Positions 17,624-27,607 are shown, counted from the stretch's first letter. The stretch: 48,022 nt of DNA from Polyangiaceae bacterium (GCA_026989935.1 JALSIN010000379.1:1-48022), one strand, 5' to 3'. Numbers and translations: made by a program. The notes: a model not told the origin generated them from the sequence alone.

Positions 17624-18952
17624 ATGAGCGCCCCCGTCGTTCGCCCCCGGCAACGCCTCGGCAAGTACCGCATCGTCCGCCGGATCGGTCGGGGCGGCTA
17701 CGCCGACGTGTACGAGGCGACGGACACCATCGAGGGGCTGCGCGTGGCGCTGAAGATCCCCTCGGCCGAGGCGCTCTCACCCGCGGTGCTCGAGGAGGTC
17801 CGGCGGGAGATCCGGCTGGCGGCCGTTCTCGACCACCCGAACGTCCTGCCGCTCAAGAACGCCGACGTCCTCGAAGGGCGCCTGGTCATCGCCTACCCCC
17901 TCGGGGTCGAGACGCTGGAACATCGGCTGGCCCGCCGGCTCGGGGTGCGGCGCGCCCTGGAGCTGGCCGATCAGATCCTGGCGGGGCTCGCCTGCGCCCA
18001 CGAGCACGGCATCATCCACTGTGACATAAAACCCGACAACATCCTGCTGTTCGACGACGGCACCGCCAAGATCGCGGACTTCGGTATCGCGAAGGTGGGC
18101 ACGCGCACGCTGCAGGCGTCGGGCACGGGCACCGTGGGGTACATGGCACCCGAACAGGCGATGGGCCGTCCGTCGCCGCGCTCCGACGTGTTCGCGGCCG
18201 GCATGGTGCTCTATCGTATGTTCACGGGGGTGTTGCCGCAGTGGCCGCTCGCCTGGCCGCTGCCGGGGCATCGGCGCCTGCGGAAGATCGGGGCCGAGGT
18301 GACGGAGGTGCTGCGCCGGGCGCTCGAAGTGGACCCGCGCCGCAGGTACCGGGACGCGGGGGCGATGTTGCGGGCCTTTCGGGCGGCGCGCCGCAAGGTG
18401 ACGGCCCGCACGAAGCCAACAATGCGCGCCGCCGGCGGCAACGGCGTGGCGGTCGGCCGGGACTGGCGACGCGTGCGGGCGCGACAGTACCGGCGCCTCG
18501 TGTCGGACTGGTTGCGTCACGACGACGACTGCCCCGCCTGCGGCGAGCCGTTCGACGAGCGCATGACCCATTGCCCGTTCTGTGGCCAGGCGCGTCCGTT
18601 CTACGACGGCCCGACGACCATGCCCCGCCGGTGTGAGCGCTGCGGGCGGGGCGTCAAGCTCGACTGGAAGTACTGCGCGCACTGCTACGGCGCGGCGGTC
18701 GGGCCCGCGAGCGGTCGGACGTACACGGATCGCCGCTACGCCGCTCGATGCACCTCGGCTCGGTGCACGCGCAAGGTGCTCATCCCCTTCAGCCGGTATT
18801 GCCCGTGGTGCCGGACGAAGGTGCGACGGCGGTGGAAGATCCCCGGTGTCGGCGGACAGTGCCGGCGATGCGGGTCGAGCGTGGTCGCCGGCTTTTGGTC
18901 CCACTGCGCCTTTTGCGGCTCGGCCTTGCCGACGAAACGCAACACCAGGTAA
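17624..18952 (+). CDS. Ser/Thr protein kinase with C-terminal zinc-ribbon array
   Basis: About 442 aa. Residues 14-270 are a protein kinase domain: glycine loop IGRGGYADVYEA, catalytic Lys K44 in VALKIP, catalytic loop IIHCDIKPDN, ADFGIAK, and YMAPEQA. The loop reads HCD instead of HRD, so it is a non-RD kinase. After a basic linker the C-terminal 130 residues hold four Cys-rich ribbons: CPACGEPF with CPFCGQ, CERCGRG with CAHC, CTSARC with CPWC, and CRRCGSS with CAFCGS. There is no transmembrane segment, so it is a cytoplasmic kinase whose ribbons may bind nucleic acid or protein. The next gene encodes a PP2C phosphatase 8 bp downstream, a likely antagonist. Start is the ATG at 17624; the ORF track's 17126 start is a shadow. 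Confidence 0.9.
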   Translation: MSAPVVRPRQRLGKYRIVRRIGRGGYADVYEATDTIEGLRVALKIPSAEALSPAVLEEVRREIRLAAVLDHPNVLPLKNADVLEGRLVIAYPLGVETLEHRLARRLGVRRALELADQILAGLACAHEHGIIHCDIKPDNILLFDDGTAKIADFGIAKVGTRTLQASGTGTVGYMAPEQAMGRPSPRSDVFAAGMVLYRMFTGVLPQWPLAWPLPGHRRLRKIGAEVTEVLRRALEVDPRRRYRDAGAMLRAFRAARRKVTARTKPTMRAAGGNGVAVGRDWRRVRARQYRRLVSDWLRHDDDCPACGEPFDERMTHCPFCGQARPFYDGPTTMPRRCERCGRGVKLDWKYCAHCYGAAVGPASGRTYTDRRYAARCTSARCTRKVLIPFSRYCPWCRTKVRRRWKIPGVGGQCRRCGSSVVAGFWSHCAFCGSALPTKRNTR

Positions 18953-18955
18953 CGT
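18950..18955 (+). promoter_or_regulatory. Putative -10 element TAACGT overlapping the kinase stop codon (PP2C gene)
   Basis: The TAA stop of the kinase forms the start of TAACGT, which ends 5 nt before the GTG at 18961. It could give the phosphatase its own leaderless transcript. Confidence 0.35.
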
Positions 18956-18960
18956 ACGGC

Positions 18961-19770
18961 GTGCCCGGCGAGCACAGCGCGCTTCCCGTCCTGTGTGGGC
19001 TGTTCGAGGTGGACCGCGACGAGCCGCGGCGCGTCGAGACCGCCGCGGGCGTGGCGGTGCTGATCTCCGTGCGCTCGCCCGCGGCGGACGGCGTCAACGA
19101 GGACGCGGCCGTCGCCCTCGACGGCGGCGCGGTGACGGTGCTGGCCGTGGCCGACGGATACGGGGGTGGGCCGACGGGGGAGCGCGCGGCGCGCCTTTCG
19201 CTGGAGGCGCTGGCGGAGGGGGCGGCATCGGCGGCCGACGGCGCGCAGGCGTTGCTGGCGGCGGCCCGCGCCGCCAACCGGGCGGTGTCGGCCCTCGGGA
19301 CCGGCGCGGCGACGACCCTGCTCGCGGCTGTCGTGGACGGGGCGACGGTCACGACCATGAGCGTCGGTGACTCGATGCTGGTGGTCGTCGGCCAGCGCGG
19401 CAAGATCAAGCTGCGCTCGGTGCCGCACTCGCCGGTGGGGTACGCGGTGGAATCGGGGCTGCTCGACGAGGAAGACGCGATGCACCACGAGGCGCGGCAC
19501 TTTGTCTCGAACATGATCGGCGAACCGACCCTGCGCATGGAGCTGACGGTGGGGACGCCGCTATCCCCCCGCGACACCCTCGTTCTCGGGACGGACGGGC
19601 TGTGGGACAACCTGCGTGTGGACGAGGTCATCGAGACGGTCCGCACCGGGGCGCTCGACGAGGCGGCCGCGACCCTGGCGCGGAAGGTGCGGGGCCGCAT
19701 GGTGGCGCCGGCCCCGGGCGAGCCGTCGAAGACGGACGACTGTACGTTCATCCTGTATCGCCCGGTGTGA
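18961..19770 (+). CDS. PP2C-type Ser/Thr protein phosphatase
   Basis: About 269 aa with the metal-binding and catalytic motifs of the PPM/PP2C family: [17 protein letters not shown], the [10 protein letters not shown] strand, [20 protein letters not shown] and the terminal [12 protein letters not shown]. It dephosphorylates phospho-Ser/Thr using two Mn/Mg ions. GTG at 18961 is the only start near the beginning of the fold; it lies 8 bp after the kinase stop, so kinase and phosphatase form a pair. The 3' end overlaps the convergent glycosyltransferase gene by 23 bp. Confidence 0.88.
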   Translation: MPGEHSALPVLCGLFEVDRDEPRRVETAAGVAVLISVRSPAADGVNEDAAVALDGGAVTVLAVADGYGGGPTGERAARLSLEALAEGAASAADGAQALLAAARAANRAVSALGTGAATTLLAAVVDGATVTTMSVGDSMLVVVGQRGKIKLRSVPHSPVGYAVESGLLDEEDAMHHEARHFVSNMIGEPTLRMELTVGTPLSPRDTLVLGTDGLWDNLRVDEVIETVRTGALDEAAATLARKVRGRMVAPAPGEPSKTDDCTFILYRPV

Positions 19771-21292
19771 GCGCGCCGGTCCGAAGCCGGGGGTGGCGGA
19801 CCGGGCGGTCGCCGGCGGCCGGCCGCGTGCGGCGCTCGAAGATGCACCAGGATACGCGGGCGCCGACGGCCAGCTCGTGCGCGAGGGCATAGTTCGGAGC
19901 GAAGCGCGGGTCGTGGAAGATCCGCTTCGAGCCGGCCATGTGGGCCTTGCCGCAACCGCTTTCGAGGATGAAGACGAGGTAGCGCGGCATCACGTCGAAG
20001 ATCCGGTCCGTAAAGCCCGGGCCCAGCTTGCGCGTGTAGCCCCCGGGCAGCCGGCCGATCACCGGGTCCACCAGGCCCAAGAGGTCGAGGATCGGGTAGT
20101 CGGTCGCGTAGCCGACGTAGCCGAGGTCGCCGATCCCCACCGTACCCCGCCGGTGGCGCAGCAACCAGTCGGCGGTCTGCCCGGCGGCGTTGCGCCAGAA
20201 CAGGCGCTCGTCCACCATGAAGACGCGGTGGGCGGTGCGCAGTTTCGCGGGGCGTTGCCACAGGGCGGCGGCTAGGAGCGCACCGGCCGCGAGCCGTACG
20301 GGCAGGCGCCGGTGGTCGAGGGCCGCCCGCAGCGTCGCGCCGCACAGGGCGAAGCCGATCGGCTCGATGGGCACGAAGAAGCGGAAGAACTTCATCCAGT
20401 CGCCGCCGACCAGGACCACGTAGGCGGCGAAGGTGGCCACGGCGAGTCCGGCCGCCACGCCGAGGGCGACCCGCCGCAGGGCGAAGAAGACGAGCGCGAC
20501 CGGCAGCAGCGCCCACACGGGGCCCGCGTGTTCGAGGTAGCCGCGCAGGTAGGCGGTGCCGCCGGCGATCTGCGCCCGCACGTCGCCGGTCTTGGCGACG
20601 AAGGTAAACGGCACCCACAGCCCGTAGTAGGCGCGACGGAACGCAAGGTGGGCGGCGACCGGCGCCGTGAACACGGCGATCCGAACGAGGGTTCGGCGCG
20701 AGAGCAAACCGCGGCCGGTCGCGAGCAGGGCGAACCCGAAGAACAGCGGGCCTTCGGGGCGCAGGCCGGTGGCGGCGGCGAAGACGAGGGCCGAGGGCCA
20801 CACGGGGCGCCCGGCCGCTTCCTCCCGCGCGACGAGGACGAACCCCCACACGCAGCTGGCGGCGAAGGCGGCGGTCTCGAGGCCGAAGACCGCGTAGCCG
20901 GTCAACGGCCCCGACGTGGCGAGAAACCAAGGGGCGAGCGGCGGGGTGCGACGCAGGGGCACGAGTCGGCGCTCCAGGGCGAAGGCGCCCGCCATCGCCG
21001 CAAGCGCCGAGGCGGCGCCGAGGATCTTGGCCAGGAGGTTCGGGTCGATCCCGAGACGGATCCCCCCGGCGAGCACGACGGTCCACAGGAAGTTCGTGTA
21101 GCCCTCGACGCGCTCGCCGGGGTTGTAGACGAGGCCCAGGCCGCGGGCGAGGTTGCGGGCGTAACGATAGGAGATGTAGGCGTCGTCCACCGTAAACGGC
21201 CAAACGCGCGCCATGTAGAAGGCGCACAGGGCCGCGGGGAGGACGAACCCGACGAGCAGGTGGACGGATCGGCGACCGAAACGAGGGCGCAT
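19748..21292 (-). CDS. GT-C type membrane glycosyltransferase, AftB-like
   Basis: About 514 aa with roughly ten membrane helices. The first periplasmic loop has [17 protein letters not shown] and [15 protein letters not shown], the acidic DD motif and Gly-Glu-Gly-Tyr-Thr stretch of GT-C enzymes like the mycobacterial arabinofuranosyltransferase AftB. The C-terminal third is a soluble periplasmic domain. Such enzymes transfer sugars from polyprenyl-phosphate donors to envelope polysaccharide or lipid; donor and acceptor are unknown here. The ORF track fuses it to an upstream shadow up to 23809; the ATG at 21292 directly precedes the first helix. It follows the DUF5690 gene after 47 bp on the same strand, so the two are probably co-transcribed. 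Confidence 0.8.
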   Translation of the reverse strand: MRPRFGRRSVHLLVGFVLPAALCAFYMARVWPFTVDDAYISYRYARNLARGLGLVYNPGERVEGYTNFLWTVVLAGGIRLGIDPNLLAKILGAASALAAMAGAFALERRLVPLRRTPPLAPWFLATSGPLTGYAVFGLETAAFAASCVWGFVLVAREEAAGRPVWPSALVFAAATGLRPEGPLFFGFALLATGRGLLSRRTLVRIAVFTAPVAAHLAFRRAYYGLWVPFTFVAKTGDVRAQIAGGTAYLRGYLEHAGPVWALLPVALVFFALRRVALGVAAGLAVATFAAYVVLVGGDWMKFFRFFVPIEPIGFALCGATLRAALDHRRLPVRLAAGALLAAALWQRPAKLRTAHRVFMVDERLFWRNAAGQTADWLLRHRRGTVGIGDLGYVGYATDYPILDLLGLVDPVIGRLPGGYTRKLGPGFTDRIFDVMPRYLVFILESGCGKAHMAGSKRIFHDPRFAPNYALAHELAVGARVSWCIFERRTRPAAGDRPVRHPRLRTGALTPGDTG

Positions 21293-21339
21293 GGGCGAGG
21301 CGAAGGGCGAAGGAAACCACCCGCGGCGGGGCGAGCCTA

Positions 21340-22611
21340 TCACGGGGCCGGGGGGCGCCGCCGCGCCAGGGCCGCCGCGCTGACCGCGAACAGGCCCGTG
21401 CAGGCAAGGCCCGTGGCGTAGGACAGGGTGCGGAAGAAGGATAGCCACGGCGTCGAGGGCCCGAAGGTCTGCTTGCCGAGCAGCAGCAGGATCGAGCCGG
21501 CGTAGCCGGCGGCGTCCGTCACGTAGATCATGAACACCGCGGTGCCGACCGTGCCCGTGGCCGCGATCATACGGTCGAACAGGACGCATCCGTAGGGCAC
21601 GTACGCCAGGTACAGGCCGAGCCCGACCAGGATCATGAACGCCGAGCCGGGGACGAGCCCCAGGTCGAAGGCGAGGGTCGCGCCGGCCACGAGCGCCGTG
21701 CCGGCGGCCATGAGCCCGTGGACGGCCAACAGCGCCGTGCGGTTGTCGCGGACGCGGACCAGGGCGGCGAGGGCGGCCAGGACGACGACGGCGATGGGGA
21801 TCTCCGAGACCGTGAGGATCCGGGGGCGGTCGGCCCAGCCCAGCGCGTTCCAGATCTCCACGGCGAAGTTGTCGCGGATGTCGCGGTAGGCGGTCAGCAG
21901 GACGTAGAGGGTCGTGAGCGCGGCGAGCGCCACGGCGTGTCGCCGTACGAAGGCCCGGCGGGCGCCCGCGCGCATGGGGCGGCGGGCGGTGCGCTCGGCC
22001 TCGTCGTGATGGGACGGCGGCGGCAGGGCGGCCAGTCCGGCCACGCCCGCCAGGAACAGCGGCAGGAAGCAAAGGCCCGTCAGCGCGGGCATCCACGCCT
22101 CGGGCACCCCGGCCAGCACGAGGGCGCGGCCGACGGTCTTGACCACGCCGCTTGCGACGATATAGGAACCACTGAGGCCCGCGCCCAGGATCTCGGAGGT
22201 GCGCCGGCCCTCCAGATAGCCGTACACGAGCCCCCACACCCCGCCGAGACAAAGGCCGTTGCCGAACATGGCGGCCAGGCGCAGCCACGGCCCGGCCAGG
22301 GCGAACAGCACCAGGAAGCCCTCGGCGGCGAGCACGACCGACAGCAGGGCGGCGGTCCGTCGTACGGGCGCAAGCTCCGACAGCACCCGGATGCCGAGAA
22401 ACTTGGCCGTCGCGTAGCCAACGAGTTGGCTCGAAAGCACCGCGATCTTGAGGTCGAACCCGCCCACCTGCGCGCCCTCGAACACCGCCGCCGCGATGGG
22501 CTTGCGGAAGGCGTACATGCAAAAGTACGTCGTAAAGGACGAGACGATCGCGAACGGGACGAGCGCGGCCGGCGGGGCCGCGGCCAGGCGGGTACGAAGT
22601 CGTGCGAGCAC
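21340..22611 (-). CDS. DUF5690 family multi-spanning membrane protein (MFS-like)
   Basis: About 423 aa with some 11-12 hydrophobic helices, arranged like a major facilitator transporter. The first helix has the DUF5690 hallmark [23 protein letters not shown]; later come [23 protein letters not shown] and [18 protein letters not shown]. Function is unknown; related to GPH/OPA-like transporters by overall look only. The start is uncertain: GTG at 22611 lies just before the first helix, TTG at 22704 is an alternative, and the ORF track's 22857 overlaps the divergent TatT gene and is unlikely. It precedes the GT-C glycosyltransferase, which hints at an envelope polysaccharide role. Confidence 0.78.
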   Translation of the reverse strand: MLARLRTRLAAAPPAALVPFAIVSSFTTYFCMYAFRKPIAAAVFEGAQVGGFDLKIAVLSSQLVGYATAKFLGIRVLSELAPVRRTAALLSVVLAAEGFLVLFALAGPWLRLAAMFGNGLCLGGVWGLVYGYLEGRRTSEILGAGLSGSYIVASGVVKTVGRALVLAGVPEAWMPALTGLCFLPLFLAGVAGLAALPPPSHHDEAERTARRPMRAGARRAFVRRHAVALAALTTLYVLLTAYRDIRDNFAVEIWNALGWADRPRILTVSEIPIAVVVLAALAALVRVRDNRTALLAVHGLMAAGTALVAGATLAFDLGLVPGSAFMILVGLGLYLAYVPYGCVLFDRMIAATGTVGTAVFMIYVTDAAGYAGSILLLLGKQTFGPSTPWLSFFRTLSYATGLACTGLFAVSAAALARRRPPAP

Positions 22612-22771
22612 GCGGTCGGGCGCAAGCAGGCCAGAGAACGCACGGGGCGTAAAGGGCGAGCGGGCCCGCGCGGTTTGACGCCGCTTGCGGTCCCGTGGTA
22701 GCAATCCGGCCAGCTGCGCTGTTTGCGCCGATTGCAGCGCGCCATCCGTTTTTTTCAAGGACGCCTTTCGC

Positions 22772-23734
22772 ATGTCGAACCGATCTCGTTCTCTTCTCCT
22801 TCGTGCATCCGTGCCCCTCGTCGCAGCTTCGATCCTGTGCGGTTGCGCCGGCCGCAAGGCGGCCTGGGAGGGCGCCCCGCAGCCGTCGGCGTCTCCCGAG
22901 GCCGGCGGCTCGGCGGCGGTGCGAAAGTGCTACGATCCGGCGGGTACCCTCGACGAGGCCACGGCCAAGCAGGTGGCCGATCTCGTCGCCCAGGGCGACG
23001 CAGCCTGGGCCGAGCGCACCAGCCCGGACGCGATCCGCAAGGCCATTGCGGCCTGGGAGGAGGCGGCCAAGATCGAGACCGGCAACGTGGACCTGCTGGT
23101 CAAGCTCACACGGGCCCACTACTTCCTGGCCGACGGCTACCTGCGGGCGGACGCCAAGGCCTACCTCGCCACCATGGACAAGGGGGTCTCCTGGGGCGAG
23201 TGCGCGATCGCGGCCGCGAGTCCGGCCTTCGCCAAGAAGCTCGAAGGCGGCGCCAAGCTGCACGAGGCGGTCACGGTGGTGCCCAAGGAGGGCGTGCCGG
23301 CGATGTACTGGTACGCCTCGGCGCTGGGCAAGTGGGCCAAGAAGAAGGGGTTTGCCGTCTTGCTCGGCCAGAAGGACAACGTCAAGGCCACGATGGACCG
23401 GTGCCTGGCCCTCGACCCGGAGTACTACTATGCGGGCCCGTACCGCTACTTCGGCGCCTACTACGCCGTGGCGCCGAGCTTCGCCGGCGGCGACCTCAAC
23501 AAGTCGCGCGAGTTCTTCGAGAAGTCGCTCGCCCTCGAGCCGCGCTACCTCGGGACGAAGGTGCTGTGGGCCCAGGAGCTCGCGGTCAAGCTGCAGGACG
23601 AGGACGAGTTCGACCGCCTGCTCGGCGAGGTGCTCGCGGCCCCCGACGACATCATTCCCGAGCTCGTCCCCGAGACCCTCGTCGAGAAGCAAAAGGCCAA
23701 GGAGCTCATGGCGCAAAAGGACGAGCTCTTCTAG
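22772..23734 (+). CDS. TRAP transporter TatT-component lipoprotein
   Basis: About 320 aa. A lipoprotein signal ends in SILCGC, then an all-helical domain of TPR-like pairs typical of TatT (TP0956 of Treponema pallidum): the hydrophobic helix around residue 110-125 ([10 protein letters not shown]), [31 protein letters not shown] with [21 protein letters not shown], and the closing [10 protein letters not shown]-type helix. TatT forms a trimer that docks onto the substrate-binding protein of TRAP systems in the periplasm. The three downstream TRAP genes confirm the role. ATG at 22772 has AAGGA about 13 nt upstream. The divergent DUF5690 gene begins about 160 bp away. Confidence 0.9.
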   Translation: MSNRSRSLLLRASVPLVAASILCGCAGRKAAWEGAPQPSASPEAGGSAAVRKCYDPAGTLDEATAKQVADLVAQGDAAWAERTSPDAIRKAIAAWEEAAKIETGNVDLLVKLTRAHYFLADGYLRADAKAYLATMDKGVSWGECAIAAASPAFAKKLEGGAKLHEAVTVVPKEGVPAMYWYASALGKWAKKKGFAVLLGQKDNVKATMDRCLALDPEYYYAGPYRYFGAYYAVAPSFAGGDLNKSREFFEKSLALEPRYLGTKVLWAQELAVKLQDEDEFDRLLGEVLAAPDDIIPELVPETLVEKQKAKELMAQKDELF

Positions 23735-23844
23735 CGCACTTGGCGCGGGCCATGGGGGGCGATTGAATGCTCCAGCGCCCGCCCGCGTCCAACCGTGCCG
23801 GACGGCCACGCCGTCTTTTCCCTTGGACCCAGGAGACCGACCCC

Positions 23845-24855
23845 ATGAACACGCGCTCGAAGCTCTCCCGCCGCTCCTTCGTCGCCGGCTCGGCCGGTGT
23901 GTTCCTCGTGCCCCGCTTCGCCAAGGCCGAGGCGGAATTCACCATGAAGGTGGCGAGCGTGGCGCCGGCTGGCACGCCGTGGGCCAAGCACCTGCGGGCG
24001 CTCAAGAAGCGGATCCAGAACGACAGCGGCGGCCGGATCAAGGTCAAGGCGTACCTGGGCGGCGCCCTGGGCGACGAGATCGCCACCGCCGAGGCGACCA
24101 AGCGTGGGGCGATCCAGGTCTTCGGGGGGACGGCGGCGGCGCTCGCCTCGGCGGTGCCGGAGCTTGCGGTGGTGGAGCTGCCGTTTCTGTTCGACCGGGT
24201 CGCCCAGGCCGACCACGTGCTCGACCACGTGATCCGGCAGGACCTGGAGAAGCTGCTTTGGGATCGCGGCTACAAGCTGGCCTTCTACTCGGAGAACGGC
24301 TGGCGCTCCATCGGCACGAACTTCGGACCGGTCCACGGCCCGAAGGATCTCGCCGGCAAGAAGATGCGCTCGATGGAGTCGGACGTGCACCTTGCCACCT
24401 GGCGGGCGCTGGGCGCCTCCCCCGTCCCGATCCCCGTCACGGAGGTGCTCTCGGCGCTGCAGACCGGCGTGGTGGACGGCTTCGACAACACGCCGCTGTT
24501 CACCTTCGCCGCCTCCTGGTACCAGGGGATCAACAACTTTACGCTCACCCGGCACAGCTACCAGCCGGGGCTGGTGGTGATCTCGCGCAAGTGGTGGGAG
24601 AAGCTGCCCGCCGACCTGCAGCAGGTCGTGCTCGGCGACCCGGCGGCCGAGTCCAAGAAGGGGCGCCGCGGCGTGCGGGCGATCCGCAAGATGCTGGTGC
24701 AGAACTTCACGAACGCCGGGATCGCCGTCTACGAGCCCACGGCCGCCGAGCGTGCGGCGATGCGCCAGGCCACGCGCAAGGTGCACGACGAGTTCGCGCG
24801 CAAGACGGGCTCGGCCGGCAAGCGGCTGCTCGACAAGATCCGCAAGGCTCTTTGA
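23845..24855 (+). CDS. dctP: TRAP transporter substrate-binding protein (DctP family)
   Basis: About 336 aa. A twin-arginine signal, [17 protein letters not shown], is followed by a DctP fold with [48 protein letters not shown] and the ligand-binding region [25 protein letters not shown] is the conserved C-terminal lobe motif. It binds the solute in the periplasm, together with the TatT lipoprotein, and passes it to DctQM. Export folded via Tat is inferred from the RR motif. The ORF track start (23767) is too early; the ATG at 23845 has AGGAGA 9 nt upstream. Confidence 0.92.
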   Translation: MNTRSKLSRRSFVAGSAGVFLVPRFAKAEAEFTMKVASVAPAGTPWAKHLRALKKRIQNDSGGRIKVKAYLGGALGDEIATAEATKRGAIQVFGGTAAALASAVPELAVVELPFLFDRVAQADHVLDHVIRQDLEKLLWDRGYKLAFYSENGWRSIGTNFGPVHGPKDLAGKKMRSMESDVHLATWRALGASPVPIPVTEVLSALQTGVVDGFDNTPLFTFAASWYQGINNFTLTRHSYQPGLVVISRKWWEKLPADLQQVVLGDPAAESKKGRRGVRAIRKMLVQNFTNAGIAVYEPTAAERAAMRQATRKVHDEFARKTGSAGKRLLDKIRKAL

Positions 24856-24968
24856 CGGGGCGCCGTTCGTCGGGGCAGGGGCGTCCGCGGCGGCGCCCAA
24901 GCCCTGCGGCCGATCCGCGGCGCGCCCCGGGTCACCGTCGGGGCCGTCGCCGCCGGCCGTTTTTCCGG

Positions 24969-24974
24969 TAGGAT
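24969..24974 (+). promoter_or_regulatory. TAGGAT element before dctQ
   Basis: TAGGAT preceded by GG ends 7 nt before the GTG at 24982. If it is a -10, the dctQ start would be the GTG at 24982 rather than the ATG at 24973 that overlaps it. Confidence 0.35.
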
Positions 24975-25794
24975 GCGCTCCGTGACAGCGTTTCTTACGC
25001 GCCTCGACCGAGCCGTGTACCGCGCGGAGCGGAGCCTCGTCGTGGCGGGCCTCGTGGTGATGAGCGCGGTCGTCTTCCTGGACGTCCTGCACCGCACCGC
25101 GGCGGACCCCGACGGCCTGCTCGTGCGGCTCGTGCACCGCGCCTGGGGCGGCGGCGACGCGATCGCCGACTCGACCCGGACCGTCGCCCTCCTCCTGGGC
25201 TTTGCCTTCTGGTGGCTCGTGTTCGCGTTCGCCCTGCGCAGCCGCAAGGCCGACCGTCCGATCCCGGCAGGCCGGGCCCTTGCGGTGGCGGCGGGGATCA
25301 CCCTGGCGGCCTACGCGGGGGTGCGCGCGATCGTGGCGCTCTTTCCCAACGGCTTCATCTGGTCGCAGCCGTTCGCCCTGGTCCTGCTGTTGTGGGTGGG
25401 CTTCCTGGGGGCGTCCATGTGCACCTACGAGGACAAGCATCTTCGCGTCGAGGCCGCGGAGCGGGCGTTGCCGGAGGCCGCCCGCCGGCCCGTCGCCGTG
25501 GTGCGGTACCTGGGGACCGCCGCCTTCTGCGCCTTCCTGGTGGTCGCGTCGTGGAAGTACATGGTCTTCCACTTCGAGGAGTGGGTCGCCACGGAGCACC
25601 GCGGTGGCATGTTCCTGGGCACCGAGGTGCCGCGGTGGGTGGGCTTCTTGGTGCTGCCGATCGCCTTCTTCGTGATGGCGGCGCGGTTTGCCGGGCGCGC
25701 GGTGCAGGCGGCCCGCGGCACCCTCCGCACCCGCGACGCCGTGGCCGACCTGGTGGCCGGCCGCAAGGCTTCGGCGGGGGGAGGGGGCGCGTGA
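24973..25794 (+). CDS. dctQ: TRAP transporter small membrane subunit (DctQ family)
   Basis: 273 aa, clearly longer than the usual 150-180 aa. Six hydrophobic segments are visible (about residues 23-43, 70-92, 103-125, 132-150, 184-205 and 223-243), against four in canonical DctQ. The order (SLVVAGLVVMSAVVFLDVLHR first, a GFLGASM segment in the middle, YLGTAAFC near the end) fits DctQ with a two-helix insertion. It joins with DctM to form the inner-membrane translocator. Start is ATG 24973 or, nine bases later, GTG 24982. The stop overlaps the dctM GTG as GTGA. Confidence 0.82.
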   Translation: MRSVTAFLTRLDRAVYRAERSLVVAGLVVMSAVVFLDVLHRTAADPDGLLVRLVHRAWGGGDAIADSTRTVALLLGFAFWWLVFAFALRSRKADRPIPAGRALAVAAGITLAAYAGVRAIVALFPNGFIWSQPFALVLLLWVGFLGASMCTYEDKHLRVEAAERALPEAARRPVAVVRYLGTAAFCAFLVVASWKYMVFHFEEWVATEHRGGMFLGTEVPRWVGFLVLPIAFFVMAARFAGRAVQAARGTLRTRDAVADLVAGRKASAGGGGA

Positions 25795-27494
25795 AGGCCG
25801 GGCGCGCGGTCTCGTCACGCGCGGGGGACGTGGCGCGGATGGCGGCCGCGGCGGCGCTCGCGCCGGCGACGGCGATGGCGGCCGACGCCGCGGCCGTGCC
25901 GGGCGGCGGCCTTTGGATCGCCTTGCTGCTGGTAGCCCTCGTGGTCGTCGGGGCGCCGCTGTTCCTGCTCATCGGCATGCTCGCCACGGCCGCGTTCGTG
26001 CTCTACGGCGACGGCGTCGAGCAGGCCATGGACGTCTTCCCCGCGGTCATCGCGAACCTCACGAAGGCGAACGTGCTGCTGGCGATCCCGTTCTTCGTGG
26101 TGTCGGGGGCGATCATGTCGGCGGGCGACATCGCCAACCGGCTCATCGCCTTCACACGGGCGCTCGTGGCCCCGATCCCCGGCGGGTTGGCCGTGGCCTC
26201 CGTGGGTGCGTGCGTGTTCTTCGCCGCGATCTCCGGCAGCAGCCCCGTGACGGTCATCGCCATCGGCTCGATCATGTTTCCCGCGCTGTGCTCGGAGCGC
26301 TACCGCGAGCCGTTCGCCCTGGGCCTGGTGACCACGGCCGGGTCGCTGGGGATCCTCATCCCGCCGTCGATCCCCATGATCCTCTACGCGCTCGCCGCCT
26401 CCGGGCCGCGGCCGCTCGACGTGGGCGAGCTGTTCCTGGCCGGCGTGTTGCCGGGCCTGCTCATCGGCGGTCTGCTCGCGGCCTACGGGGCGTGGACGGC
26501 CTGGCGGCAGGGGCTCGATCGCGGGCGGTTCGACCTCGGGCTCGTGCTCGCGCGGCTGCGGGACGGCTTCTGGGCGTTGATGCTCCCCGTCGTGATCCTC
26601 GGGGGGATCTACAGCGGCCTGTTCACCCCCACCGAGGCCGCGGCGGTGTCCGTGGTGTACGCCGTCTTCGTGGAGCTTTTCATCCATCGCGAGCTCTCCT
26701 GGCGCGACCTGCCGCGGATCCTGGCCGACTCGGCCGTGATGATGGGAACGCTCCTCATCATCATGGCGCTGGCGTTCGGTTTGAACCACTTCCTCGTGGA
26801 CGAGCAGGTGCCGGACCGCGCCGTGGCGTGGATCCGTTCCATGGACCTTTCGGCGGTGGGGTTCTTGCTGGTGGTCAACGTGTTCCTGCTGGGGGTGGGG
26901 GCGCTGATGGACTCGGTGTCGGCGATCCTCATCCTCGCGCCGCTGCTGACCCCCATCGCGGCGGGCCTTGGGATCGATCCGGTCCACATGGGGGTGATCT
27001 TCATCGTGAACCTGGAGATCGGGTATCTTACGCCGCCCATCGGTCTCAACCTGTTCGTGTCGTCGGCCGTCTTCGAGAAGAAGATGGGCGAGGTCATCCG
27101 TTCGGTGGTGCCGTTCATCGGCATCATGCTGGTGGGGCTCGCGATCGTGACGTACGTGCCGTCCGTGGCGCTCGGGCCCGTGCGGGTGCTGCTGCGGGAC
27201 GAGCCGTTCCACGTGACGCTGCCGGATGCGCCGCCGGCCCCGGCGCCCGGCCTCGCCGACCTGGACGCGGAGGACGGGGACGACGACGTCGCCGGCCCCA
27301 TCGAGCCGCCCAAGCCGAAGGGCGGCGTCCTCTCCGTCGAGGAGATGATGCAACTTGCCGGGGAGACGGACGGGGAGACGGACGGCCCCGCGCCCGGTGG
27401 GGGCCGCGTGCTGTCGGTGGAGGAGATGATGCAGATGGCCGAGGCCCTCGGCGAGACGGACACGGACGGCGCGGTGGAGGCGACGGGCCCGTAG
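25791..27494 (+). CDS. dctM: TRAP transporter large permease (DctM family) with repeated C-terminal tail
   Basis: About 567 aa. A short N-terminal region (to about residue 35) precedes 12 or so membrane helices with DctM signatures: AIPFFVVSGAIMSAGDIANRLI, FFAAISGSSPVTVIAIGSIMFP, GILIPPSIPMILYAL, LFTPTEAAAVSVVYA and NLEIGYLTPPIGLNLFV. It is the ion-coupled translocating subunit. After the last helix a cytoplasmic or periplasmic tail of about 90 residues contains two copies of LSVEEMMQ, each followed by an acidic GETDG stretch; that tail is not part of the family. GTG 25791 overlaps the dctQ stop. The ORF track start at 25212 lies inside dctQ and is a shadow. Confidence 0.9.
   Translation: MKAGRAVSSRAGDVARMAAAAALAPATAMAADAAAVPGGGLWIALLLVALVVVGAPLFLLIGMLATAAFVLYGDGVEQAMDVFPAVIANLTKANVLLAIPFFVVSGAIMSAGDIANRLIAFTRALVAPIPGGLAVASVGACVFFAAISGSSPVTVIAIGSIMFPALCSERYREPFALGLVTTAGSLGILIPPSIPMILYALAASGPRPLDVGELFLAGVLPGLLIGGLLAAYGAWTAWRQGLDRGRFDLGLVLARLRDGFWALMLPVVILGGIYSGLFTPTEAAAVSVVYAVFVELFIHRELSWRDLPRILADSAVMMGTLLIIMALAFGLNHFLVDEQVPDRAVAWIRSMDLSAVGFLLVVNVFLLGVGALMDSVSAILILAPLLTPIAAGLGIDPVHMGVIFIVNLEIGYLTPPIGLNLFVSSAVFEKKMGEVIRSVVPFIGIMLVGLAIVTYVPSVALGPVRVLLRDEPFHVTLPDAPPAPAPGLADLDAEDGDDDVAGPIEPPKPKGGVLSVEEMMQLAGETDGETDGPAPGGGRVLSVEEMMQMAEALGETDTDGAVEATGP
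27321..27470 (+). repeat. Duplicated tail module in DctM (GG-x-VLSVEEMMQ-x-A...GETDG)
   Basis: Two related coding repeats at 27321-27386 and 27399-27470. Both encode VLSVEEMMQ followed by a short segment ending in ETDG or DTDG. The DNA is diverged between copies while the peptide core is kept, which suggests selection on the protein motif. Confidence 0.8.
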
Positions 27495-27568
27495 GGCCCC
27501 AGCTCCGGACCGGTGCGACAACTTGCCGCGATGGGGCCGTTTCGCTTCGCGGCCGGGAGGGGGGCTCG

Positions 27569-27574
27569 TAGATT
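27569..27574 (+). promoter_or_regulatory. Putative -10 element TAGATT, leadered type
   Basis: TAGATT lies 33 nt before the ATG at 27608 with a GGGAGA ribosome-binding site between, so this gene would have a conventional short leader. Confidence 0.4.
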
Positions 27575-27607
27575 GGCTCCGCCAACCGAACGGGAGACCG
27601 ACGCATC

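Noticed and set aside
19748-23809. 1353-aa minus ORF as a single giant protein
   Set aside because: Only the part from 21292 downward has a coherent membrane protein; the upstream part is antisense or out of frame to the DUF5690 and TatT genes.
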